Below are positions 1-7,346 of a stretch of 7,346 nucleotides of DNA, piece by piece. The notes beneath the pieces were generated by a model. It saw nothing but the letters and a program-made list of their open reading frames with translations, had not been told where the DNA came from and did not search any database. The position numbers were made by a program, and so were the translations under genes. Source of the stretch: Lysobacteraceae bacterium (GTDB lineage: Bacteria; Pseudomonadota; Gammaproteobacteria; Xanthomonadales; Xanthomonadaceae); contig JAGNNB010000147.1 of NCBI GenBank assembly GCA_017990865.1, positions 1 to 7,346 on the forward strand, given 5' to 3'. Every line of letters begins with the position of its first letter. Position 1 is the first letter of the stretch.

Positions 1-1
1 G

Positions 2-589
2 CCCTTGCTGGCCGAACTGCCCGCGGGCAGCAGCTTGAACGCTTACGAGGTGATGTCGGCATTCATGGCACCGGTGAAGCTGGCGTTCTTCGTCGCCCTG
101 TTCGCCACGATGCCGTGGTTGCTTTACCAAGCCTGGGCCTTCGTCGCGCCGGGCTTGTATCGCCGCGAAAAACGTTTGGCGCTGCCGATTCTGGTGTCGG
201 CGCTGTTGTTGTTCTACGCCGGCTGCGCGTTCGCGTTCTTCGTGGTGCTGCAGGGCGTGTTCGGGTTTCTGGTGCGTTTCGCGCCGGACGTGGTGAAGAT
301 CACGCCCGACCCGACGAAGTATCTCGACTTCGTGGTCGTCATTTTCTTCGCCTTCGGTTTCTGCTTCGAGCTGCCGGTGGCCTTGGTCATCATGGTGCTG
401 CTGGGCTGGGTAACGCCGAAGCAACTCGGCGAATGGCGCGGCTACGCGATCGTCGCCATCTTTTTCGTCGCCGCGGTGGTCACGCCGCCCGATGTGTTGT
501 CGCAGTTGATGCTGGCGATTCCGATGTGCGTGCTGTACGAGGTCGGCATCTTGGCGGCCAAGTTGGTCGGGCCCAAGCAGAGCGATTGA
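2..589 (+). CDS. tatC: TatC, Sec-independent (twin-arginine) translocase core subunit, 5'-truncated
   Basis: TatC is the polytopic inner-membrane subunit that, with TatB, recognises twin-arginine signal peptides and recruits TatA to export folded proteins. The visible 195 residues align without gaps over the key positions to E. coli TatC from Pro48 onward (comparison from memory), so about 47 N-terminal residues lie outside the window. Conserved landmarks are the WAFVAP segment with Phe at fragment residue 47 (E. coli F94), the Glu in LYRREKR at residue 56 (E103), the Glu in FCFELPVA at residue 123 (E170), and TPPDVLSQ with Asp at residue 164 (D211). Hydrophobic stretches match TM2-TM6. The C-terminal tail after the last helix is short (ending GPKQSD) compared with E. 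coli. A TTG at 5-7 is not the real start because the homology begins before it. tatA and tatB presumably lie upstream. A REP palindrome begins within a few bases of the stop codon. Confidence 0.97.
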   Translation, partial: PLLAELPAGSSLNAYEVMSAFMAPVKLAFFVALFATMPWLLYQAWAFVAPGLYRREKRLALPILVSALLLFYAGCAFAFFVVLQGVFGFLVRFAPDVVKITPDPTKYLDFVVVIFFAFGFCFELPVALVIMVLLGWVTPKQLGEWRGYAIVAIFFVAAVVTPPDVLSQLMLAIPMCVLYEVGILAAKLVGPKQSD

Positions 590-592
590 CCC

Positions 593-712
593 GCAGGAGG
601 GCCTTCAGGCCCGATGCCTGCTTTGTGGGAGGGCCGGCAGGCCCGATGCCTGCTTTTGTGGGAGGGCCGGCAGGCCCGATGCCTGCTTTTGTGGGAGGGC
701 CGGCAGGCCCGA
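593..712 (+). repeat. Forward REP palindromes, tandem array (F0-F3)
   Basis: Four head-to-tail copies of a palindromic element: a diverged first copy at 593-624 (loop TTCA, lacking the GTG start), two identical 33-bp copies at 625-657 and 658-690, and a partial copy at 691-712 that matches over its first 22 bp. Each core reads GTGGGAG, then GGGCC-loop-GGCCC, then CGATGC. The 5-bp stem with a 4-nt loop (GGCA) preceded by a GGGAG tag has the layout of repetitive extragenic palindromes mobilised by RAYT transposases (TnpA-REP) in Pseudomonas and xanthomonads. In the tatC transcript, these hairpins would sit immediately after the stop and could protect the 3' end; that role is inferred. No RAYT gene is in the window. 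Confidence 0.85.
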
Positions 713-752
713 ATCCACTCCATCGGAGCGGGAAAATTACATGCCTCTGAAA

Positions 753-942
753 CATCGGGCCTACCGGCCCTCCCACAAAAGCCTCGGGGCTTGTTGAAAC
801 ATCGGGCCTGTCGGCTCTCCCGCAAAAGCTTTCCGGTACTTCCACAAAAGCTTTGATGCTTGCCAAAACATCGGGCCTACCGGCCCTCCCACAAAAGCTT
901 TGATGCTTGCCGGAACATCAGGCCTGCCGGCCCTCCCCCAAA
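753..942 (-). repeat. Inverted REP palindromes (R1-R5), 47-bp period
   Basis: Copies of the same palindrome in the opposite orientation: R1 at 753-782, R2 at 800-829, a remnant R3 ending at 851, R4 at 869-898 and R5 at 916-942. On the minus strand, R1 and R4 read GTGGGAGGGCCGGTAGGCCC, so their loop is GGTA where the forward copies have GGCA. R2 has a mismatched stem (GAGCC/GGCCC, loop GACA) and R5 has GGCCT in place of GGCCC. R1 to R2 and R4 to R5 are both spaced 47 bp. The linker in the R4 unit contains GCTTTGATGCTTGCC, which also follows R3. Together with the forward array and a 40-bp centre (713-752), this makes a large head-to-head cluster (BIME-like) able to fold as nested hairpins on either strand. 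Confidence 0.85.
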
Positions 943-944
943 TG

Positions 945-970
945 ACGACGCCGGCTTTCGCCGGCGTCGT
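945..970. terminator. Perfect 11-bp hairpin, candidate bidirectional terminator
   Basis: ACGACGCCGGC and its exact reverse complement flank a TTTC loop (956-959). It lies 39 bp beyond the stop codon of the MHS transporter on the minus strand, and is the last structure after tatC and the REP cluster on the plus strand, so it could terminate both converging units. Neither strand has a proper U-tract after the stem (GCTTGTTTGC on plus, CATTTGGGGG on minus), so intrinsic termination would be imperfect. It may instead be another family of dispersed GC-rich palindrome acting as an mRNA 3' end. The hairpin is certain and the function is inferred. Confidence 0.6.
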
Positions 971-1009
971 GCTTGTTTGCAAGGAAGGCGGTCGCGCCTG
1001 TCGGCGGTC

Positions 1010-2674
1010 CTACTGGGTGATATCGACGTCTTTGGTTTCGCGCAGGAACAGCGAGCCGATCACCAGGGTCATCAACGCGATGATGATGGGGTACCACAGG
1101 CCGCTGAAGATGTTGCCGGTGGCGGCCACGATGGTGAAGGCGATGAACGGCAGGAAGCCGCCGAACCAGCCGTTGCCGATGTGGTACGGCAGCGACATCG
1201 AGGTGTAGCGGATGCGGGTCGGGAACAGCTCGACCAGCCACGCCGCGATCGGGCCATAGACCATCGTCACCAACAGCACGAGGTAGGTCAGCAGCGCGAT
1301 CACCAACGGCTTGTTCATCTGCGCATCGTCGGCCTTGGCCGGATAACCGGCGGCGGTCAACGCATCGCCCAGCGATTTACCGAACGCTTCGCCCTTGGCC
1401 TTGAAATCGTCCTTGGCCAGGGTTTCGCCTTCGAAGCTTTCGATCGTGGCGCTGCCGATGGTCACGCTGGCGAGGCTGCCGGCGGGCGCGGCGTCGATGG
1501 TGTACGGAATGCCCTTCTTCGCCAACGCCGAGGTGATGATGTCGCAGGACTGCTTGAAGGTCTTCTTGCCCACCGGGTCGAACTGCAGCGCGCAGCGGTC
1601 GCGATCGGCGAGCACCTTGGCCGGCGCGGTGGCGACGGCTTTTTCGAGCGCCGGATTCGCCGCGCTCATCAGCGTTTTGAACACCGGGAAGTAGGTCAGC
1701 GCGGCCAGCAGACAACCGGCCATCACGATCTTCTTGCGGCCGATCTTGTCGGAGAGCCAACCGAAAAACACGAAGCCGCCGGTGCCGAGCGCGAGCGCGA
1801 CGGCGATAAGGAGGTCGGCCGTGTTCGGATCGACGCTGAGCGTTTTGGTCATGAAGAACAACGCGTAGAACTGACCCGTGTACCACACCACGGCCTGACC
1901 GGCGGTGGCGCCGAGCAGCGCGAGCAACGCGACCTTGCCGTTCTTCGAGAAGAAGCTCTCGGTGATCGGCGCTTTCGAGGTTTTGCCTTCGGCCTTCATC
2001 TGCTTGAACAACGGCGATTCGTTGAGCTGCAGACGGATCCACACCGACACGCCGAGCAGCGCCACCGAGACGATGAACGGAATGCGCCAGCCCCAGGCTT
2101 CGAAGGTTTCTTTGCCGAAGTAGTTGCGGCAGGCCCAGATCACCAGCAGCGACATGAACAGACCGAGCGTCGCCGTGGTCTGGATGAAGCTGGTGTACAA
2201 GCCGCGCTTGCCGTGCGGTGCGTGTTCGGCGACGTAGGTCGCGGCGCCGCCGTATTCGCCGCCGAGCGCGAGGCCCTGCAGCAGTCGCAACGAGATCAGG
2301 ATGATCGGCGCGAGAATGCCGATGGTGGCGTAGCCGGGCAAGACGCCGACCAAGAACGTCGACAAACCCATGATCACGATGGTGACGAGGAACGTGTACT
2401 TGCGGCCGATCATGTCGCCGAGGCGGCCGAAGAACAGCGCGCCGAACGGACGCACGGCGAAGCCGGCGGCGAAGGCGAGCAACGCGAAGATGAATTGACT
2501 GGTTTCGTTCAACCCGCTGAAGAAGTGCTTGCCGATGTGCGCGGCAAGCGACCCGTAGAGGTAGAAGTCGTACCACTCGAAGACCGTCCCCAAACTGGAG
2601 GCGAAGATGACCTTCTTGTGGTCTTTGGTGAGTTCGCCGGTTTGCGGCGCAGTCGAGGCAGTGACGCTAGACAT
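1010..2674 (-). CDS. MHS-family MFS transporter with large hydrophilic insertion
   Basis: A 554-residue major facilitator of the metabolite:H+ symporter (MHS) family, the group of KgtP, ProP, ShiA and CitA, predicted to import a carboxylate-type solute with protons across the inner membrane. Family marks: the TM1 segment SSLGTVFEWYDFYLYG (residues 26-41), the TM2 RPFG motif (75-78), loop 2-3 GRLGDMIGRK (83-92), RLLQGLALGGEYGG (130-143), the mirrored loop 8-9 GWLSDKIGRKK (305-315) and ELFPTRIRYTSMSLPYHIG (482-500). MHS proteins are usually about 430-450 residues; the excess is a soluble stretch at about 337-454 between predicted TM9 and TM10, which should be periplasmic and holds two cysteines (361, 377). 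The ATG is preceded at 8 nt by GGAGGG, lying in the 18-bp gap after the porin gene, so the two form an operon. The substrate cannot be read from sequence; the divergent acs suggests acetate or a related short carboxylate. Confidence 0.93.
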   Translation of the reverse strand: MSSVTASTAPQTGELTKDHKKVIFASSLGTVFEWYDFYLYGSLAAHIGKHFFSGLNETSQFIFALLAFAAGFAVRPFGALFFGRLGDMIGRKYTFLVTIVIMGLSTFLVGVLPGYATIGILAPIILISLRLLQGLALGGEYGGAATYVAEHAPHGKRGLYTSFIQTTATLGLFMSLLVIWACRNYFGKETFEAWGWRIPFIVSVALLGVSVWIRLQLNESPLFKQMKAEGKTSKAPITESFFSKNGKVALLALLGATAGQAVVWYTGQFYALFFMTKTLSVDPNTADLLIAVALALGTGGFVFFGWLSDKIGRKKIVMAGCLLAALTYFPVFKTLMSAANPALEKAVATAPAKVLADRDRCALQFDPVGKKTFKQSCDIITSALAKKGIPYTIDAAPAGSLASVTIGSATIESFEGETLAKDDFKAKGEAFGKSLGDALTAAGYPAKADDAQMNKPLVIALLTYLVLLVTMVYGPIAAWLVELFPTRIRYTSMSLPYHIGNGWFGGFLPFIAFTIVAATGNIFSGLWYPIIIALMTLVIGSLFLRETKDVDITQ

Positions 2675-2692
2675 AGTCCGAGCCCTCCGGCT

Positions 2693-4048
2693 TTAGAAAG
2701 AATATTTCACGTGGGTGTGGAACCGACGCAGATCGCCGTCGGCGCCGTTCTCGAGCGAGCGTTCGCCGAAAATGAATTCGGCGCCGATGTCGAGTTTTGG
2801 CGCCGGCGAATAGATCAGGTTGGCGTGGTACGACTGCGCGCGTTCGTTGACGGTGAAGCCGGTGATGGCCGTGTCGTTATCGAAATGCGCCATCGAATAG
2901 AACAGGTTGCCGCGCAGCTTCGGCGAGAACGCATGGCGCCATGCGGCGAACGCGCCGTAGCCGTCGATCGGCTGCAGGCTGCCGCTGGCGTCGAGCACCG
3001 TGTCGCTGGCGATGCCGAAGCCGAGATAACGACCGATGCCGCGGCCGTACGTGGCCATGTAGCGCAGATCGTCGTTCTTGCCGAAGTTGAACTTGCCCGA
3101 GACGCTGAGCGCGGCGCCGGTCGCGGTGTCGTCGATGTTGGACGCCGGGTTTTCGTAGGCGAACTGACGGACCAGGCCGGCGACGGACACATGGCCCCAA
3201 TCGCCTTTCTTCTGCCAGCGCGCGGTGATGTCGGGCATCAGATTGTCGTCGCTGCTGATGCGCGCGCCGACGTTGCGGAACGGCGTGACCGTGGTTTCGG
3301 GATTCTCCACCGAGAACGACCAGGCGCCCTTGGTGTAGCGCACCTGGGCTTGACGCACGAACACCGTGCCTTCGGTCGGGCCGACGAAATCCACCGCATC
3401 GGGTAGCGAGGCGGTGTCCTGGAAGTTCGACCAAGTTTGGCCGGCCAGGATTTGCGAGCCGTTCTTGCGCGTCCAATTCACGTACGCCTGACGCATCGCC
3501 AAGCCGTAGGTGTTGGTCGAGGTTTCGTTGCCGGTGATACTGCCGCCGCCGAACAGATCGAATTCCAGATAGCCTTTGAGCTTGTCGCCGGATTCCAGAT
3601 CGGTATCGCCCGCGAACCAGAAGCGCGAGAACTGCGCGCCCATATCGGTGTCGGTGCCTTCGTTCGCGGTGGGCGCGCCGACCGGAATGGTCGAAGGCAG
3701 GTAGAACAAGCGACCGACGCTGCCATCGGGAATCTCGCCGTCGCTGGTGTCGGTGACCATCGCATCGAGTTTGATGAAACCGCCGTAGCTGAAGCGCGTG
3801 CCCGGGTTGGCCGAGGGCATGATCGGGGCGGTTTGGATCTTCGGTTTGTTGTCGGCGGGCGCGGCTTGCGGCGCTTGCTGCTGTTGGGTGACGAGCTGCT
3901 GCACGAGTTTTTCGAGTTCGGCGACGCGGGCTTCCAGCGCTTGTTCGCGCGTGGCTTCGGCGCTCTGGGCGATGGCGAGCCCGGGCGCCATCAGGCCGAT
4001 CATCAAGGCGAGCGTCAACGGCCGCCGTAAGGGCAATGCGATATTCAT
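2693..4048 (-). CDS. DcaP-like trimeric outer-membrane porin
   Basis: A 451-residue outer-membrane beta-barrel protein. Residues 1-27 form a signal peptide (RR near residue 8, hydrophobic core, AIA cleavage site before QSAEA). Residues about 30-57 (ATREQALEARVAELEKLVQQL, ending in a glutamine run) form a short coiled coil, followed by a Pro/Ala-rich linker and then a barrel starting near RFSYGGFIKLDAMVTD (85-100). The protein ends HVKYSF, with the terminal aromatic residue used for BAM-dependent insertion. The N-terminal coiled coil, the YGGFIKLDAM start and SRFWFAGDTD...GYLEFDLFGGG (141-169) resemble the DcaP family, trimeric porins that take up anionic solutes such as dicarboxylates. I chose ATG 4048 over upstream in-frame starts (up to 4195) because it opens the signal peptide and has GGGAGGGG 8 nt upstream; the extension would put 49 polar residues before the signal peptide. 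First gene of the operon with the MHS transporter. Family assigned from memory. Confidence 0.88.
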   Translation of the reverse strand: MNIALPLRRPLTLALMIGLMAPGLAIAQSAEATREQALEARVAELEKLVQQLVTQQQQAPQAAPADNKPKIQTAPIMPSANPGTRFSYGGFIKLDAMVTDTSDGEIPDGSVGRLFYLPSTIPVGAPTANEGTDTDMGAQFSRFWFAGDTDLESGDKLKGYLEFDLFGGGSITGNETSTNTYGLAMRQAYVNWTRKNGSQILAGQTWSNFQDTASLPDAVDFVGPTEGTVFVRQAQVRYTKGAWSFSVENPETTVTPFRNVGARISSDDNLMPDITARWQKKGDWGHVSVAGLVRQFAYENPASNIDDTATGAALSVSGKFNFGKNDDLRYMATYGRGIGRYLGFGIASDTVLDASGSLQPIDGYGAFAAWRHAFSPKLRGNLFYSMAHFDNDTAITGFTVNERAQSYHANLIYSPAPKLDIGAEFIFGERSLENGADGDLRRFHTHVKYSF

Positions 4049-4056
4049 GGACGAAG

Positions 4057-4064
4057 CCCCTCCC
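4057..4064 (-). promoter_or_regulatory. Ribosome binding site of the porin gene
   Basis: On the minus strand GGGAGGGG lies 8 nt before ATG 4048. It fixes the start of the porin at the signal peptide and argues against a longer product from upstream in-frame codons. Confidence 0.75.
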
Positions 4065-4090
4065 GAGGGCGATGCGGTGTTCGCGCAGCC

Positions 4091-4196
4091 TGTGCCCCAC
4101 GCCGACCCGCGCCTATTCGCCATTGGTCGAATTAAGCCGGGATTCGCCGGTCTTTTCGACCATGGTCTAAGCCCGGCGACGCGTGCTTGGGGCACA
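4091..4196. promoter_or_regulatory. Divergent porin/acs control region with nested, co-centred dyads
   Basis: The 180-bp gap between the porin and acs start codons carries two inverted repeats sharing nearly one centre. The outer pair is exact: TGTGCCCCA at 4091-4099 and TGGGGCACA at 4188-4196. The inner pair is CCATTGGTCGAA (4120-4131) and TTCGACCATGG (4155-4165), identical apart from one bulged T; CCGG boxes (4137-4140, 4147-4150) continue the symmetry inward. A perfect 10-bp palindrome GACCATGGTC (4158-4167) overlaps the right inner arm. Read toward its own gene, each outer arm gives GGGGCACA, then CTGCGCG after 0 nt (acs side) or 2 nt (porin side), ending about 25-35 nt before the start codon. 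This would fit a shared core-promoter or start-site element, with the inner dyad as operator. No convincing sigma70 -35/-10 pair was found. The regulator that binds here is unknown. Confidence 0.5.
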
Positions 4197-4215
4197 CTGC
4201 GCGCATCGATTCATC

Positions 4216-4221
4216 AGGAGG
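4216..4221 (+). promoter_or_regulatory. Ribosome binding site of acs
   Basis: AGGAGG with a 7-nt spacer to ATG 4229. This consensus Shine-Dalgarno decides the acs start against an in-frame TTG at 4187, whose extra 14 residues would contain the ribosome site itself. Confidence 0.9.
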
Positions 4222-4228
4222 ACGCGCT

Positions 4229-6217
<1,989 letters not shown>

Positions 6218-6260
6218 AAGGACTGCATCGCGGCTACACCGCATCGCTCATGGAATTCGC

Positions 6261-6929
6261 GTGACCACACTGTTGCTTGCCGACGATCATCCGCTGTTCC
6301 GCGAAGCCCTGCGCGGCGCGGTGCTGCGGGTTATCCCCGACGCGACGCTGCACGAAGCCGAGAACGTCGAAACCCTCTACGCCCTCGCCGAACGCGAGGC
6401 CGACGCCGATCTGCTGCTGCTCGATCTGAACATGCCCGGCGCGCAAGGCTTCAGCGCGCTGGTGCATCTGCGCGCGCTGCATCCGCAATTGCCGGTGATG
6501 ATGGTGTCCGCGCGCGAAGATCCCGCGACGATGCGCCGCGCGCTGGACCACGGCGCCGTCGGTTTTCTGCCCAAATCCGCCGACGCCGCGCAACTGGGCG
6601 AAGCGATCCGCCACGTCTTGGCCGGCGACCGCTGGGTGCCCGCCGCGGCGATGACCGCGCCCGCCGCCGGCAGCGAAGAACACGACGTCGCCCGCCGCGT
6701 CCGCGACCTCACGCCGCAACAATTCCGCGTGCTGCAGATGCTCTGCGACGGCCTGCTCAACAAGCAGATCGCCTACGAGTTGAGCGTCTCCGAAGCCACG
6801 ATCAAAGCGCATATGACCGCGATTCTGCGCAAACTCGGCGCGAACAACCGCACGCAAGCGGTGTTGATCGCCGGCAAACTCGCGCTCGATCCCGAAACGG
6901 TCACGCCGCCGCCGGAAGAAGCCGATTAG
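6261..6929 (+). CDS. LuxR/NarL-family response regulator, CrbR/ErdR-like
   Basis: A 222-residue two-component response regulator and likely DNA-binding transcription factor. The receiver domain spans about residues 1-122: acidic pair Asp8-Asp9 in LLLADDHPLFREAL, phosphoacceptor Asp55 in LLLLDLNMPG, Ser83 in MMVSARED and Lys105 in GFLPKSAD. After a linker, a LuxR-type helix-turn-helix covers about 148-207 (LTPQQFRVLQML, NKQIAYELSVSEATIKAHMTAILRKL). GTG 6261 is the only plausible start: no in-frame start codon lies between it and the acs region, and the receiver begins immediately; the ribosome site is weak (TGGA about 6 nt upstream). The 43-bp gap from acs shows no terminator, only a 4-bp stem at 6230-6242, so co-transcription is likely. 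Position and domain type match CrbR/ErdR/AgmR regulators that activate acs with the hybrid kinase CrbS; that identity is inferred, and no kinase gene is present here. Confidence 0.95.
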   Translation: MTTLLLADDHPLFREALRGAVLRVIPDATLHEAENVETLYALAEREADADLLLLDLNMPGAQGFSALVHLRALHPQLPVMMVSAREDPATMRRALDHGAVGFLPKSADAAQLGEAIRHVLAGDRWVPAAAMTAPAAGSEEHDVARRVRDLTPQQFRVLQMLCDGLLNKQIAYELSVSEATIKAHMTAILRKLGANNRTQAVLIAGKLALDPETVTPPPEEAD

Positions 6930-6959
6930 TTCGGCGAAAGACTAGGCGAAAGCCGCGCG

Positions 6960-7346
6960 TCAACGCAGTCGCGAAGCGACCGCGGGATCCAAGCCGGCGA
7001 GGAACGCCTCGACCGCACGCGTGTAATCGTTGTCTTCGCCCAGCGTGCTGTTGATCGCGCCGTGTCCCATCGGTTGCGGCAGCGTCTCGGCGCGCACACC
7101 CAGGCCCTCGCTCTTCTCGACATACGCCCGCGCTTGGCTGCAGGGGTCGTCTTTGCGCTGGGTCGAACACACGCCCAGCCACGGCGCGGCATCGCGACCG
7201 AGCCGATGATACGGCGACGCCGCGATCCACTGCGCCTCGCTATCGCCGAACGCTTCGCGGTAGCGCGCCTTGAGAAACGGGTACACGTTCGGCATCTGCG
7301 TGACCACATCGATCGCGCCGGCATCCAGCGACACCGTGCCCAACAG
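6960..7346 (-). CDS. Alpha/beta hydrolase (carboxylesterase-like), C-terminal part only
   Basis: The last 128 residues of a protein whose start lies beyond the window; the reading frame is open to the edge. The fragment begins LLGTVSLDAGAIDV and runs through ARYREAFGDSEAQWIAASPYHRL and WLGVCSTQRKDDPCSQA to MGHGAINSTLGEDNDYTRAVEAFL. This resembles the C-terminal half of alpha/beta-hydrolase esterases of the BD-FAE/carboxylesterase type, where HGxIN carries the catalytic His (codon at 7062-7064) and an Asp in the preceding segment, possibly in RKDDP, completes the triad. The nucleophile elbow GxSxG would be upstream and is not visible, so catalysis cannot be confirmed. The gene converges on the response regulator with a 30-bp gap and is probably unrelated to the acetate module. 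Substrate unknown. Confidence 0.75.
   Translation of the reverse strand: MLGTVSLDAGAIDVVTQMPNVYPFLKARYREAFGDSEAQWIAASPYHRLGRDAAPWLGVCSTQRKDDPCSQARAYVEKSEGLGVRAETLPQPMGHGAINSTLGEDNDYTRAVEAFLAGLDPAVASRLR

Noticed and set aside
625..712. CRISPR-like array from the regular 33-bp spacing
   Set aside because: The identical units abut with no unique spacers, the core is a REP palindrome, inverted copies follow, and no cas gene is present.
614..856. Short open frames through the repeat region between tatC and the MHS gene
   Set aside because: They translate the repeated palindrome (recurring GRQARCLLLWE) and have no independent coding evidence.
860..3406. 848-codon open frame on the plus strand
   Set aside because: It lies antisense to the MHS and porin genes. 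Its composition (runs of Arg, Asp, His, Gln, Glu) is what the opposite strand of GC-rich coding DNA gives, and the first part reads through REP repeats.
4187..4202. Sigma54-type promoter (GG-N10-GC) upstream of acs
   Set aside because: Only the GG and GC positions fit. The -24 and -12 boxes otherwise diverge from TGGCAC and TTGC, and a GG-N10-GC match is frequent by chance in GC-rich DNA.
4187..4228. Longer Acs starting at TTG 4187
   Set aside because: It has no ribosome site of its own, the extension spans the AGGAGG that serves ATG 4229, and the added residues are not part of known Acs N-termini.
6930..6959. Terminator between the response regulator and the hydrolase
   Set aside because: The 30-bp gap contains only a repeated GGCGAAAG and very short stems, with no T-run.

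Overview
The window looks like a chromosomal segment of a GC-rich gammaproteobacterium, most likely a xanthomonad such as Lysobacter or a relative. The grounds are a TatC and an acetyl-CoA synthetase that align closely with the E. coli proteins from memory, strong G/C preference at third codon positions, and intergenic REP-type palindromes of the GTGGGAG...GGCCC class. The genus is an inference, not a demonstration. All genes recognised belong to known families; I see no phage, IS, CRISPR or defence genes.

Layout. (1) 2-589 (+): the 3' three-quarters of tatC, the core subunit of twin-arginine protein export, cut by the window edge. (2) 590-1009: a 420-bp gene-free stretch between convergent genes. 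It is filled by a cluster of REP palindromes, three to four in forward orientation (593-712) and about five inverted (753-942), and ends in a perfect 11-bp hairpin (945-970). (3) 1010-4048 (-): a two-gene operon of a DcaP-like outer-membrane porin followed, 18 bp downstream, by an MHS-family major facilitator transporter. The transporter carries an unusual ~115-residue hydrophilic insertion. (4) 4049-4228: a divergent control region with nested, co-centred dyad symmetry. (5) 4229-6217 (+): acs, acetyl-CoA synthetase. (6) 6261-6929 (+): a LuxR/NarL-type response regulator 43 bp after acs, probably co-transcribed. (7) 6960-7346 (-): the C-terminal part of an alpha/beta hydrolase, convergent with the regulator and cut by the window edge.

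Working together. Items 3-6 read as a carboxylate-use module. A substrate would cross the outer membrane through the porin and the inner membrane through the MHS permease, and acetate would be activated to acetyl-CoA by Acs. The response regulator resembles the CrbR/ErdR type known to control acs in other gammaproteobacteria. The two divergent transcription units share a mirror-symmetric intergenic region, which suggests coordinated control. The substrate of the transport pair and the target of the regulator are inferences from context.
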